Shown: positions 9,051 through 19,267, counted from the stretch's first letter. The stretch is 38,796 nucleotides of DNA from an uncultured Lachnospiraceae bacterium (GCA_910584695.1 CAJUBR010000019.1:1-38796), one strand, 5' to 3'. Notes: a model not told the origin generated them from the letters alone. Made by a program: numbers and translations.

Positions 9051-9637
9051 TTTTATCCCCCTCCAGTCAAGAATTCAACCATTATTTTTTAAGATTAAAT
9101 ATATAGAATTTTTATGATTATAACACATTGTTTTAAAAATGTATACTATATCTTAATTTTTAATCTATCTTATCTTAAAATATTTCTATTTATACAATAT
9201 TTTTTGTTAAACATCACGAATTAAAGTATTTTTCGCCATTTCACTACTTTTATTGTTAATACGTTTTTACTTTTCAGATTCCTTATAAATCTAATATTCA
9301 GTCTATTTCTCTCCAAAGTATTTTCCAATATAAAACAAGATTGACTTTACCTCATTGCTTACAGGAATTCAATTATATTAAAAAAACAAAAAATGTGGGT
9401 TTTTTCAGTTTTCCTTACAAATGATAATCATGAATACTTTTAGAATGCCGAAAGAAATCATCTTGAACAATTAGGAATATAATCATAAATAGCACCTAAG
9501 TGCAGGAGTAAAACTTTTCATTTACTCCCCTTTTACTTTTTCCATTATATTGCAGCATATTTCCTCTGTCTATAATTATGAATTCGGTTGCAAAATAAAC
9601 ATAGATTATTCAGAAAATTCTATCAATTTATTCAAAG
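9051..9637. other. AT-rich intergenic region upstream of the secretion operon
   Basis: No credible gene is visible in this very AT-rich stretch. On the minus strand TATAAT at 9117-9122 lies about 70 bases before the esaA start and is the best -10 candidate for the operon, but no convincing -35 sits 17 bases upstream of it. A small hairpin (GGAGTAAA / TTTACTCC) lies at 9505-9528 with T-rich sequence after it on the plus strand. Its role is unknown. Confidence 0.4.
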
Positions 9638-9892
9638 TTATAAAAATCTGTACAAATAATATAAATCAGTCAAATCCATAGCCTCCACAAACTAACTCAG
9701 CAACCGCGCAGAATCATCTACTGGAATGATTGTTTCCAAATTTAATGGAAGTTTTAGTTGATATCTTCCCCCCCGTTCAAAGTATAATTTTGATGTAAAT
9801 ATATAGGTTTTAGCATACTTATATTTTGCACCAACAGCTGGACTTTTCAAAACCCAGCTGTAATTTTTTGCAAAGAAAAGGAAGCTATGCAC
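9638..9892 (-). pseudogene. Remnant of an IS1182-like transposase N-terminus
   Basis: The frame reads KLPLNLETIIPVDDSARLLS, then a TAG stop, then in the same frame FVEAMDLTDLYYLYR before a TAA. This matches the usual N-terminus of IS1182-family transposases, where the stop position normally holds Q in RLLSQFVE..DLTDLY. A single CAG to TAG change explains the internal stop. Nothing recognisable of the catalytic domain follows, so only the N-terminal end survives. The first ~35 residues (MHSFLFF...) probably read through unrelated upstream sequence. It is a dead insertion-sequence fragment. Confidence 0.7.
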
Positions 9893-9929
9893 TAATTACT
9901 TATTGCGACAGCCCCTACAAATTCCCGCT

Positions 9930-9967
9930 AAAAAAAGCACAGGGTGAGACCTCATAGCCTCACCCTG
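9930..9967 (-). terminator. Rho-independent terminator after the broken DUF6273 gene
   Basis: On the minus strand CAGGGTGAG pairs perfectly with CTCACCCTG around a 10-base loop. GTGC and a run of seven T follow. It begins only a few bases after the stop codon at 9972. Confidence 0.85.
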
Positions 9968-9971
9968 ATTC

Positions 9972-11440
9972 CTATTTCACAGTTATCTTTATTCTTTTAT
10001 AGACACCGTTTTGTGCATAAACATAAATATAACAGGTTCCCTTCTTAAGCTTCTTCTGGGTATATGAGGTTTTACTCTTTCCCACATCTTTTATCAGCTT
10101 ATAATGGTTCTTTTTACCACACTTATTTCCATAAATCTTATATCCATCTGCCTTTGAAACTTTATTCCATTTTAAGGTTATGGTCTTGTTTGTAAGCTTT
10201 GTAGCTCTTACACGCAATGAACCAAATACCGCTCCCTTCACGTCCTCAGAGGATTGCTTGGCAATGGAGGCATCCGTTACCGCCTGCACCTCCTTTGGAA
10301 CATCTGCCAATGCCGATTTTTCTAATACCTCTTTATCTGCCATCTTAACCGGTTCTGTTCTTGTTTCCCCACATACCATACAGGTGAAGGTCTTTATCCC
10401 TTCTTCTTTTTCTGTTGGCTCTTTTGTTATGATCCCGTTATCCCACTGATGTCCTTTTGCAGGAATCGTTTCATTATCATCTTTTAATTTGATTCCACAG
10501 TCACTGCAGCATGTATATCCGGTACAACCTTCCTCTTTACAGGCTGCTTCCCACCTTTTCTCTCTGTATTCTCATGCAGACATCCGGTACTGCTTCCATC
10601 ACTGCTGACGGTTCCGGCATAATTCCAGAGATTAGAAGATGATAGACTCAAATGCAAAGCCGGACACACGACAATTCCGCTCTTACTGACATGAGGACCA
10701 AACCGATTGACGAGACCGAAATCATCCACACACATCGCATAATCAGACTGATAGCCACTAGAACGATAACCCGGCGACCGCAGCCACCAATATCTACGCT
10801 CTCCGCTTGACCCTATCGTCCCACCTGCTTCAACATAGGCTGTATTTCTCCGTCTTCTTGATTCATCATTGACATCATAATCACCAGAAAATCCATAATC
10901 AGTATTTATCACCTCATCGTAAGATAGCAGAAACACCTTATCTATTGTATCATTCCCGCCCGCTGTTCCATAACGCAGATTATCCTTATTCTCAACCGTT
11001 GCAGACCTGATTGCACTCTGCTCTGAATCGGTAAATGCACGGTCTATAAAATTGTTATTCGTATAGTCCATTCCACATAGGTTGTTGCTGCTCCCATATC
11101 CATTCAGCCAGCTCCGCATGATACAGGTCTCCCATGTAACAGGCTTCCATGTGTCATTATACCTTTGTACATCTAAATTCTGGTCTGCCACCAAAAATGC
11201 ATCATTTCCATTCACTGACAGCACCCGCCATTTGATTGGGTCGGTTGTCTTTCCCGTTGCATCCAACTGTGGATAATTGCCAAAATACACGCAGTCCCAT
11301 GTCACGATTCCTTCACTATCCCTAGATGGATTTTTTAAGGTTCTCCTTGCCGCATTTACCTCTCCTGCACTCCCGAAAGGCAACCCTACCAGCAGAACAA
11401 CCGCCATGACGCCAATTAAAATTCCTTTTTTCATTTTCAT
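9972..11440 (-). pseudogene. Frameshifted DUF6273-domain secreted protein, paralogue of the gene at 13831
   Basis: The first part (11440-10484) encodes a signal peptide ending near VNAA and a DUF6273 domain (VYFGNYPQ, WWLRSPGY, VCPALHLSL). Near 10550-10565 the frame shifts. A second frame then continues without stops through the Cys-rich segment (CCSDCG, CMVCGETRTE) into an Fn3-like domain ending at 9972. Compared with the intact paralogue, one frameshift breaks the gene. About 99 residues (the end of Fn3 and most of the Big2-like domain) are also missing, with the join at GAAGGGAA (10037-10044). The ribosome binding site AAGGGGGAG and the terminator remain. A sequencing error could explain the frameshift but not the deletion. 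Confidence 0.82.
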
Positions 11441-11542
11441 ACTCCCCCTTACAATATAACTACGTTATTTTCTTCTATGATGGCATACCATTAAATAACA
11501 TATTAAATTTCAACCACTTTAACATTTCTTTTATTAAAATCT

Positions 11543-11569
11543 AAGGGCTCCTGATTACCGAGAGCCCTT
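11543..11569 (-). terminator. Terminator after the 649-aa secreted protein gene
   Basis: On the minus strand AAGGGCTC pairs with GAGCCCTT around an 11-base loop, followed by AGATTTTAAT. It begins 15 bases after the stop codon at 11584. The T-tract is weak. Confidence 0.7.
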
Positions 11570-11583
11570 AAAAATAAATTTTA

Positions 11584-13533
11584 TTATTTCTTCACTTTCA
11601 CTTTTACTTTTTTATACAACCCGTTTTGTGTATAGATATAAATGGTACAATTACCCTTACTTTTTCCGGTAATGACACCTTTTTTGGAAACAGTCGCTAT
11701 CTTACTATTGCTTGATTCATATCTAAACTTTGCAATATGCGTCTTAACCTTTTTCTTGCTTTTCAACGTTGGTTTAAGCTGCTTTTTCCTTTTAACCTTA
11801 ATGCTAATGCTTTTCTTTACTCCACTGATTGATGTTGGATTACCATATTTCTTACCGGTAGTAACTGCATGAACACTCTTTGATATTGAAATAGGCATCT
11901 TCTTTCCATCTACTATTTTATAAGCAACTACCATATACTTATAATATTTTCCGGATTTCAGTTTCTTAAATGTATGGGTTTTCTTATTGCCGCCTACCTT
12001 AATAAGCTCTTTCATTTTACTTCCGCACAAACTTCCGTAAATCACGTATTCCTTTGCCCCTGATACTTTCTTCCAGTCAAGTTTAACTGCCTTCTTCTTT
12101 CCCGTAGCTTTCAGCATCAGTCCTCCAAATTTACTTCCACCTACATCTTTTTTATCTGTATTGGTTGAAGTAATGGTTTTCTTCACCTGCTCTTCAAGTA
12201 CACTTGTGTCAGAATTACTCGCATTAGGCTTACTTATGCTTAATTTCCATATTGCATAACACTTAACATCCCCGGCAATTACCATATCTTTGGATACATC
12301 CGGTGTCGAAGAGCCCTTCTTTGTACTCCAGCCAACAAACTCATACCCCTTTTTTGTCGGAACTGGAAGTTCTCCTAATGTTCTACCACGCACAATAAAT
12401 TTATCTTGCACCGCGGAACCACCAAGAGAATCAAAGGATACTGTATATACCGGAAATGCAGTAATAACTGCCTGCTTGACTGCATTTGTAAAGGTATGAC
12501 CAAAGGACATTCCTTTACCATTAAAGGAAAAGGAAGTACTCCCCCCATCTTGTATCAATGTTTCCGCACGAACATTACTATTATTAATTGTCAAATTTGC
12601 AGATGCCGTCTTTAACCCGCTTTGTAATGTACACTCCTTTAACCGAATTAACGATTCCGCCGCCTCGGAAAGATGATATTGCCTCCAAACCACAACTGCC
12701 TCATGATAAGATTGCAGATTCAACGTGGAATTTTCAACATTTAAATATCCATTACGAATCAGCATACAATGATGATTTCTTTCATTACCTGTATCTAACT
12801 TAACATTCATATTCACTTTACTGTCTTTGATACAAATCGAACTGGTTGCCAAAATATTATCATCCTGAAGCTGCCCGCTTGAAACATACCCGCCATAAGT
12901 GTAAAATCCGCCGGTACAGCGTTCTACCTTAATATTCGCATGATCCATTGTAATCGTTGTATTTTTATAGGTTTTCTTACCGGTTATCCGGTCTGTAATT
13001 GGATTTAAATCAGACATTATACTGATATCCGCATCAATAAAATTCACATTTACATCTTTAAAAGTAATGTCACATTCCCCATAAATACATATTTCACTCC
13101 TGTATAAATTCAAGGTTCCTCCACCTGTGAAAGTAATCCCATCTGTAGAATTATTCGGGTTAGTGGATGATACGTGGAAACAGCTTCCTGCCAGTCTTGA
13201 CCGAATCACATTCTCTGTGCCCTCTTTCACCACTACCGTTGTTCCTCTGGGCAGCTCAAACATATTATATATTTTACTATACGGCTTGGACTTATTTTCT
13301 TCATTTTCTGTGTAAGAATATTTCTGATATCCATCCATATTCACCCCGGCAAGGGTTAATGTTTTGGTTGCCGGATCCCAGCTCCATCCATCCTGTGAAA
13401 CATACTTTGTTATAGACGGAATATCTACCGGACCTGTTGCATTATCTGCCGCCTTTACCTGTATTGACAATAAAACGAACATCAGCATTCCCATCAAAAA
13501 TATAACAGCTTTAGCATATACGTATTTTTTCAT
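11584..13533 (-). CDS. Secreted modular protein: beta-helix-like, InlB repeat, Fn3 and Big2-like domains
   Basis: This 649-aa protein begins with a signal peptide (cleavage near VKAADN). Residues ~33-350 start with GWSWDPATKTLTLAGVNM and continue with repeated N/T-rich short strands typical of right-handed beta-helix surface proteins. Residues ~358-435 match an InlB/Listeria-Bacteroides repeat (YTVSFDSLGG, KKGYEFVGWSTK, AIWKL). An Fn3-like domain (~470-560) and a Big2-like domain (~565-649; IATVSKKGVITGKSKG) follow. The last two modules are shared with the neighbouring DUF6273 protein. No LPXTG motif or membrane anchor is visible. It is probably secreted through Sec and held at the surface by other contacts. 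The binding target is unknown. The ribosome binding site is GAGGAG. Confidence 0.8.
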   Translation of the reverse strand: MKKYVYAKAVIFLMGMLMFVLLSIQVKAADNATGPVDIPSITKYVSQDGWSWDPATKTLTLAGVNMDGYQKYSYTENEENKSKPYSKIYNMFELPRGTTVVVKEGTENVIRSRLAGSCFHVSSTNPNNSTDGITFTGGGTLNLYRSEICIYGECDITFKDVNVNFIDADISIMSDLNPITDRITGKKTYKNTTITMDHANIKVERCTGGFYTYGGYVSSGQLQDDNILATSSICIKDSKVNMNVKLDTGNERNHHCMLIRNGYLNVENSTLNLQSYHEAVVVWRQYHLSEAAESLIRLKECTLQSGLKTASANLTINNSNVRAETLIQDGGSTSFSFNGKGMSFGHTFTNAVKQAVITAFPVYTVSFDSLGGSAVQDKFIVRGRTLGELPVPTKKGYEFVGWSTKKGSSTPDVSKDMVIAGDVKCYAIWKLSISKPNASNSDTSVLEEQVKKTITSTNTDKKDVGGSKFGGLMLKATGKKKAVKLDWKKVSGAKEYVIYGSLCGSKMKELIKVGGNKKTHTFKKLKSGKYYKYMVVAYKIVDGKKMPISISKSVHAVTTGKKYGNPTSISGVKKSISIKVKRKKQLKPTLKSKKKVKTHIAKFRYESSNSKIATVSKKGVITGKSKGNCTIYIYTQNGLYKKVKVKVKK

Positions 13534-13763
13534 TGTAATTCTCCTCTCTCATTCCCTTTTCTTTCAATATTTGTGAAATGCCATCTCCCATATAAATATG
13601 GGATACCCTATTTTACTCCTAAGAGTAAATTTCCCTTTAATATTATACCTAAAATATAAACATAAACAACCATTTTTAAGATACATTTTCTGCAACTAGT
13701 GGTTGCTAATATTACAAAAATATAATTTTAGTGATGGCTGAATGCTTCCTTCTAAAATACATA

Positions 13764-13790
13764 CAAGGTGGGACGAAAAACCCCACCCTG
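13764..13790 (-). terminator. Terminator after the intact DUF6273 gene
   Basis: On the minus strand CAGGGTGGG pairs with CCCACCTTG, with one G-T pair. The loop GTTTTTCGT separates the arms and the T-rich TATGTATTTT follows. It lies about 40 bases after the stop codon at 13831. Confidence 0.7.
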
Positions 13791-13830
13791 TTCTATATTG
13801 TAATAAATTCTATATATCATATGAAGAATC

Positions 13831-15588
13831 TCACTTAACCGTAACCTTCACCTTCTTATATACACCATTTTGTGCATAAACATAAATATAACAGCTTCCC
13901 TTCGTTTTCGCTTTCACGACACCCTTTTTACTGACAGTAGCAACCTTCGTATTGCTGGATTCATATGCAATCCTACGGTGGTTCTTAATCTTCTTATCCT
14001 TCTTAACTTCCTTTGCCTTGATGGTAAACTTCTTCCCTTTCTTTAGGGTTATCTTGCTCTTATTTACCTTTACTGACTTGGCTACACCGTATTTACCGCC
14101 TGTCGTGGTGGCATGAATCGTTTTCGATACTGCGATCGTGACTTTCTTTCCGTCTACCACTTTATAAGCCACCACCACATATTTATAATAAGTTCCCTTC
14201 TTAAGCTTCTTCTGAGTATATGAGGTTTTGCTCTTTCCCACATCCTTGATCAGCTTATAATGATTCTTCTTTCCGCACCGGTTTCCATATATCTTGTACC
14301 CGTCTGCCTTTGGAACTTTCTTCCATTTCAGGGTAATGTTTTTATTGGTAAGCTTTGTAGTCCTTGCAAGCAGGGCATTGAAAACTGCACCTGTCACATC
14401 CTCAAAAGACTGGCTGGCAATAGAAACATCCGTTACCGCCTGTACTGCCTCTGGGACATTTGCCAAAGCCGAAGTTCCCAAAATGTTCTCCGTTCTCGCT
14501 TCCCCACATACTGTACAGGTAAAGGTCTTTACGGCATCTTCTTTATCTGTTGCCTCTTTTGTCACAATACCGTTATTCCACTGATGCTGTCCATTTGCAG
14601 AGATTGTTTCCCCATCCTTTAATTTGACTCCACAATTACTGCAATAAGTATCTCCAGTGTAACCCTTCTCTTTACAGGTTGCTTCCTTTCTTCCTCTGAC
14701 CTCCGTATTCTCATGCTGACATTCCGTATTTCCATCACTTCTGACTGTACCGGCATAAGACCAGAGATCAGAAGATGCTAGGTTGAGATGCAAAGCCGGA
14801 CACACAGCCCCACCATTATAGCCAACAGTATAACCATCATGATGAACCCAGCCATAACCATACACACTCATGGCGTAATGCGAATAATTACCGGGCGACC
14901 GCAGCCACCACCAATCAGAATTACCTTCTTTTTTCATGAATTTTGATCCAATCGCTCCCCCTGCTGCCACATATGCAGTATTTGTTCTTTTTCTTGCTGT
15001 ATCATGATAATCTATATCAAAAGAAAAACCATAAGCAGGATTCTTAACCTCATCATAAGATAACAGAAACACCTTATCTTTTGTGTCCTTCCCGCCATCT
15101 GTTCCATACTTTGGATTATCAGCATTCCTAACTATAGCAGATAAGATTGCACCTTGCTCGGACGAAGTAAATGCCCGGTCTAAAAAATTATTACTGCTGT
15201 AATCCGTTCCACATACATTGCTGGCACTTCCATATCCATTTAACCAACTCCGTATGGTACAGGTTACCCATGTAACAGGTTCCTCTGTATCATTATACCT
15301 CTGTACATCCAGATTCTGGTCTGCCACCAGAAATGCATCATTCCCATTTACCGACAATACTCTCCATTTGATTGGTTCCCTTGTCTTTCCTGTGGCATCT
15401 GACTGTGGATAACTACCAAAATACACACAATCCCATGTAACCACATCATTTTCGTCCTTCGATGGTCCCTTTAACGTGCTCTTTGCGGCATTGACCACAC
15501 CGTCTGTTCCCATCGGCATCCCTGCCAGCAGAATAACCGCCATAATACCCATCATTACACCTACTAAAATTCTTTTTCCTGATTTCAT
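13831..15588 (-). CDS. Secreted DUF6273-domain protein with Fn3 and Big2-like domains
   Basis: This 585-aa protein has a signal peptide (cleavage near VVNAAKS) and a DUF6273 domain at about residues 47-275 (CVYFGSYPQSDATG, WLRSPG, CPALHLNLAS). A Cys-rich linker follows with YTGDTYCSNCG and FTCTVCGEARTE, which looks like small metal-binding repeats. Then come an Fn3-like domain (~400-485) and a Big2-like domain (~505-585; VATVSKKGVVKAKTKG). DUF6273 is widespread in extracellular Clostridia proteins and has no known activity. It is the intact parent-like copy of the broken gene at 9972-11440. A GAAAGGAG ribosome binding site precedes the ATG. No cell-wall sorting signal is seen. Confidence 0.85.
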   Translation of the reverse strand: MKSGKRILVGVMMGIMAVILLAGMPMGTDGVVNAAKSTLKGPSKDENDVVTWDCVYFGSYPQSDATGKTREPIKWRVLSVNGNDAFLVADQNLDVQRYNDTEEPVTWVTCTIRSWLNGYGSASNVCGTDYSSNNFLDRAFTSSEQGAILSAIVRNADNPKYGTDGGKDTKDKVFLLSYDEVKNPAYGFSFDIDYHDTARKRTNTAYVAAGGAIGSKFMKKEGNSDWWWLRSPGNYSHYAMSVYGYGWVHHDGYTVGYNGGAVCPALHLNLASSDLWSYAGTVRSDGNTECQHENTEVRGRKEATCKEKGYTGDTYCSNCGVKLKDGETISANGQHQWNNGIVTKEATDKEDAVKTFTCTVCGEARTENILGTSALANVPEAVQAVTDVSIASQSFEDVTGAVFNALLARTTKLTNKNITLKWKKVPKADGYKIYGNRCGKKNHYKLIKDVGKSKTSYTQKKLKKGTYYKYVVVAYKVVDGKKVTIAVSKTIHATTTGGKYGVAKSVKVNKSKITLKKGKKFTIKAKEVKKDKKIKNHRRIAYESSNTKVATVSKKGVVKAKTKGSCYIYVYAQNGVYKKVKVTVK

Positions 15589-15699
15589 ACTTTTGCTCCT
15601 TTCCCTATCAATATCCTACAATCATATTGCTCAGCACACTTCCATATAAATATAACATATTACATAAGAAAATGCTAGTGCTAACAGGTTGCAAAACAT

Positions 15700-16956
15700 C
15701 TACGGATTACAATTCTTACAAGGTTCATATCCCTCTTTTATCAATTCTTCCCTCGTCTTATCCGAAATCCTTTTATTCTTATCTGCCATCTTTTTGACAC
15801 TGCTGCAATCCGGTTGGTGAAATTTTCCTGTATTGGTATTTAACACATACTGCCCATCTGTGACAGTATTTCCACTCCCTCCCTCTTTTGATGCCCTATT
15901 TTCTTTCTTATCTTTGTTGTTACTCTCTCCACTTCCAACCGGCTCTCCAGCCTCCCAGCTTGTAGAAGGACTGCAGTTAAATGTTACCTTTTCCCCATCA
16001 GAAACCGCTACGATCGTTCCCTGTTCGTCTGTCCGGAATACGGAAACTCCCATCCCCCGCAAATTGTTCAAAAATCCTGCTCTTGGATGTCCATAAGAAT
16101 TATCTTTTCCACAACTGATAACACAATAAGTCGGACTTACCGCCTTAAGAAAACTTTTCGTATTCGCCGTATCTGCTCCGTGATGGGCTGCCTTAAATAC
16201 ATCAGAAGAAAGGGGCAGTCCACTCGCTAACATATCCTGCTCTGCCGCCTCTTCTGCATCCCCTGTAAAAAGAAATGAAGTGTCTCCAAAGGTCAGACGC
16301 AGTGCAATGGAATAATCATTTGTATGATCTCCGTAATCCTTCCCGGTATCCGTCAGTATTTGGAAAGAAGCCTTCCCCAGCGTATAAACTTCTCCCTGAA
16401 CAGGGATTTTTATATTCTGATTCTTTGCCTTTACAGTATTTATAACCTCCTCATAGGTTTTTGTATCATTTTCCCGTGCCGGCATAAATATATTCTCACA
16501 GTCAAATTTATAGATAATAACATCCAAGCCACCAATGTGGTCCGCATCGGGATGGGTTCCAATGGCATAGGAAAGCTTTTCCACATTCTGACTAAGCAGA
16601 TAGGACCAGACAGCCGTACCTTTGCTGTTATTGCCTGCATCAATCAGCATTGCTTCTTTTCCCTGCTTGACCAGAATAGAATCTCCCTGTCCAATATCTA
16701 TATAATGAACCTCTAATGTATCTTCATCCTCAATGGAGTCACCTTTTTCGGAGTCCCCGCCCCTCTTTTTTAACCGGGACTCATCAAATTCCAAATAATC
16801 AGGAAGAGATTCCCCATCGGAAACCTCTTCCTGTTCGGTAATGGAACTATGTTCTGTCAAAGAAGCTTCTGTAGATACCTCCTCCTGATTCGTACAGCCT
16901 CCTAAACATATGCACAATAACAAACTGATAAAAATTGCATAAACCCGATTCCTCAT
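15700..16956 (-). CDS. Lipoprotein with ComEC-like metallo-beta-lactamase domain and C-terminal Cys motif
   Basis: This 418-aa protein starts with a lipoprotein signal (LLLCICLGGC, lipid on the Cys) and an acidic Ser-rich linker. A metallo-beta-lactamase fold covers residues ~80-330 (HYIDIGQGDSILV, metal-binding HPDADH, later FTGDAE and AAHHGAD). This domain type is the one found at the C-terminus of the DNA-uptake protein ComEC and is often predicted to be a hydrolase of nucleic acid. The last ~50 residues (YVLNTNTGKFHQPDC ... EPCKNC) resemble the small metal-binding Ada-like module common in secreted Clostridia nucleases. It is probably an outer-surface phosphodiesterase or nuclease. The substrate is not shown by the sequence. 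Confidence 0.82.
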   Translation of the reverse strand: MRNRVYAIFISLLLCICLGGCTNQEEVSTEASLTEHSSITEQEEVSDGESLPDYLEFDESRLKKRGGDSEKGDSIEDEDTLEVHYIDIGQGDSILVKQGKEAMLIDAGNNSKGTAVWSYLLSQNVEKLSYAIGTHPDADHIGGLDVIIYKFDCENIFMPARENDTKTYEEVINTVKAKNQNIKIPVQGEVYTLGKASFQILTDTGKDYGDHTNDYSIALRLTFGDTSFLFTGDAEEAAEQDMLASGLPLSSDVFKAAHHGADTANTKSFLKAVSPTYCVISCGKDNSYGHPRAGFLNNLRGMGVSVFRTDEQGTIVAVSDGEKVTFNCSPSTSWEAGEPVGSGESNNKDKKENRASKEGGSGNTVTDGQYVLNTNTGKFHQPDCSSVKKMADKNKRISDKTREELIKEGYEPCKNCNP

Positions 16957-17001
16957 ATTCCATTGCTCCTTAAAATATTGTAACTAATCTTGCATTTCAG
17001 A

Positions 17002-18942
17002 TCAGCAAATCTCTGCCCCATGCGGCATATCTTTTTCCGCGGTCATCAAAGAAAGATTACCGTCCGCATCCTCTGCACAAAGAATCATTCCCTGAGACTC
17101 AACGCCCGCAAGCTTTGCCGGCTTTAAATTGGTAACCACCACAACTTTTTTGCCAACCATTTCTTCCGGTTTATAATATGCTTTGATTCCAGATACGATC
17201 TGCCTTACCTCACTGCCAATTTTAACCTGGGAGCAAAGTAACTTCTTAGACTTCTTGACTTCTTCACAAGCTAAAACCTCACCGATCTGAAGCTGAATCC
17301 TGTCAAAATCCTCTATGGTAATCTCCGGTTTTTTCTCTATCTCTATTCCCGGATTATCATCCCCTGCATCTGCCTGCAAAGCAGCCACCTTCTCCATTAC
17401 CTCATCAAGGTCTAATCTTGCAAATAAAATCTCCGGCTTCTTAATAACCTCAGTTCCTGACGGATAACCACCAAAGCTTTCCAAATCATCCTTACTCCGT
17501 TTTGCAGCATTTAACTGTGCCAGAATCTTTTCGGAAGTTTCAGGCATATAAGCCTCCAATAACGTTGCACCAATAACAATACTTTCCACCAGATTGTAAA
17601 GCACCGTTGCAAGACGGTCCTTTTTGTCCTCTTCCTTTGCCAAAACCCAAGGCATCGTCTCATCAATATATTTATTACAGCGTTTAAACAGATTGAAAAT
17701 CTCTGTCATTGCATCTGCAACACGAAGTCTGGCCATTGCCTTTTCAACCCGTTTCGGGGTATCCAAAGCATATTCTATCAATTCCTTATCCACATCTTCT
17801 GTCACATTTTTATTACTTACCTCGCCACTAAAATACTTATTAGACATGGAAATGGTACGGTTTACCAGATTACCTAATGTATTTGCAAGATCGGAATTCA
17901 GACGCTCCACCAATAGCTCCCATGAAATAACACCATCGTTTTCAAACGGCATCTCATGAAGTACAAAATAACGAACGGCATCCACACCAAACAAATCCAC
18001 TAAATCATCCGCATAGATTACATTTCCCTTGGACTTACTCATCTTTCCGTCACTCTGAATCAGCCAAGGGTGGCCAAATACCTGTTTCGGAAGCGGCAAG
18101 TCAAGTGCCATCAGCATAATCGGCCAGTAAATGGTATGAAACCTTAAAATGTCCTTGCCAATCAGATGTAAATCACATGGCCAGTATTTTTCAAACATCT
18201 CATCACCATTTCCATCCAGATCAAATCCCAGTCCAGTAATATAGTTGGTTAATGCATCAATCCAGACATAAACGACATGTTTTGAATCAAAATCTACCGG
18301 AATACCCCATTTAAAAGAGGTACGGGATACACAAAGGTCCTGAAGCCCCGGCAGTAAGAAATTATTCATCATCTCATTCTTGCGTGATTCCGGCTGGATA
18401 AAATCCGGGTGCTCATTGATATATTCAATTAATTTCCCCTGATATTTACTCATTTTAAAGAAATACGCTTCTTCCTTTGCCGGCTCACATTCCCTTCCGC
18501 AGTCCGGGCATTTTCCGTCTACAAGCTGAGACTCGGTAAAAAATGATTCACATGGTGTACAGTACATTCCCTGATACTCACTTTTATAAATATCACCTTT
18601 ATCATACAGTTTCTTAAAAATCTTCTGAACCTGCTTTTCGTGATATACATCCGTTGTGCGGATAAACTTGTCATAAGAAGTATTCATTAAATCCCAGATA
18701 CGTTTAATCTCTCCTGCTGTCTGGTCCACAAATTCCTTCGGTGTAATGCCTGCTTCTGCCGCCTTCAATTCAATCTTCTGACCATGCTCATCGGTTCCGG
18801 TCTGAAAACGAACATCATACCCTTCGAAACGCTTATACCTCGCAATTGCATCTGCAAGCACGATTTCGTAGGTATTTCCAATATGCGGTTTTCCTGATGT
18901 ATAAGCGATTGCTGTAGTGATATAATATGGTTTTTTTGTCAT
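17002..18942 (-). CDS. metG: Methionyl-tRNA synthetase
   Basis: This 646-aa cytoplasmic enzyme charges tRNA-Met with methionine. The class I signature is PHIGN near residue 20 and the KMSKS loop lies near residue 300 (GKMSKSKGN). A zinc-type knuckle with four Cys near residues 127-147 (CTPC, CPDC) is present. An anticodon-binding helical domain follows, and a C-terminal OB-fold tRNA-binding domain starts near residue 545 (DFDRIQLQIGEV). The length and order match long bacterial MetG. A Met-type T-box leader and a consensus promoter lie directly upstream, so uncharged tRNA-Met should control expression. Confidence 0.98.
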   Translation of the reverse strand: MTKKPYYITTAIAYTSGKPHIGNTYEIVLADAIARYKRFEGYDVRFQTGTDEHGQKIELKAAEAGITPKEFVDQTAGEIKRIWDLMNTSYDKFIRTTDVYHEKQVQKIFKKLYDKGDIYKSEYQGMYCTPCESFFTESQLVDGKCPDCGRECEPAKEEAYFFKMSKYQGKLIEYINEHPDFIQPESRKNEMMNNFLLPGLQDLCVSRTSFKWGIPVDFDSKHVVYVWIDALTNYITGLGFDLDGNGDEMFEKYWPCDLHLIGKDILRFHTIYWPIMLMALDLPLPKQVFGHPWLIQSDGKMSKSKGNVIYADDLVDLFGVDAVRYFVLHEMPFENDGVISWELLVERLNSDLANTLGNLVNRTISMSNKYFSGEVSNKNVTEDVDKELIEYALDTPKRVEKAMARLRVADAMTEIFNLFKRCNKYIDETMPWVLAKEEDKKDRLATVLYNLVESIVIGATLLEAYMPETSEKILAQLNAAKRSKDDLESFGGYPSGTEVIKKPEILFARLDLDEVMEKVAALQADAGDDNPGIEIEKKPEITIEDFDRIQLQIGEVLACEEVKKSKKLLCSQVKIGSEVRQIVSGIKAYYKPEEMVGKKVVVVTNLKPAKLAGVESQGMILCAEDADGNLSLMTAEKDMPHGAEIC

Positions 18943-18971
18943 TTTGATATTCCTCCATTCAAATAAATGTT

Positions 18972-19261
18972 AAAAAAGCCCGCCTTTCATAAAACATAAA
19001 GGCGAGCTATCTCTCACGGTACCACTTTAATTCATCTGCATCTCACGATACAGACCTTGCTGACTGGCCATCACCAGTCCCCACTATAACGGGTGTGCCC
19101 GTCTTATGCTTAGTATATCTATCTTTTCCAAAAATATCCTCACATAAGAAGCTCCAAGACCATCTTCAATCTGTTCTGTCCTTCCCTGCTCTCAGCAAAC
19201 CAGGTTCTCTGTTAAAAACGTTCCAGACCTACTCTTCTTTTCATCGCTTATTCTCTCATTA
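18972..19261 (-). promoter_or_regulatory. T-box leader of metG
   Basis: The transcript begins about 7 bases after the promoter and carries a stem I-like region. Its closing helix pairs AATAAGC with GCTTCTTAT, and an ATG lies in the likely specifier loop (GAAGATGGTC, near 19162). The conserved T-box sequence AAAGTGGTACCGTGAGAG is at 19011-19029. A terminator follows at 18977-19007 (AGCTCGCCTTTAT with ATGAAAGGCGGGCT), then six T. In this class uncharged tRNA stabilises the antiterminator. The ATG specifier assignment is by eye. Confidence 0.93.
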
Positions 19262-19267
19262 ATCCAC

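Noticed and set aside
9505..9528. Small hairpin as a terminator
   Set aside because: There is no plus-strand gene upstream of it, and on the minus strand no T-run follows.
10180..10449. Plus-strand open frame of 89 codons over the broken DUF6273 gene
   Set aside because: It mirrors the equivalent plus-strand frame over the intact paralogue (14294-14584), as expected for an antisense shadow of the conserved domain.
16440..16643. Second minus-strand frame inside the metallo-beta-lactamase gene
   Set aside because: It is an out-of-frame shadow with no ribosome binding site.
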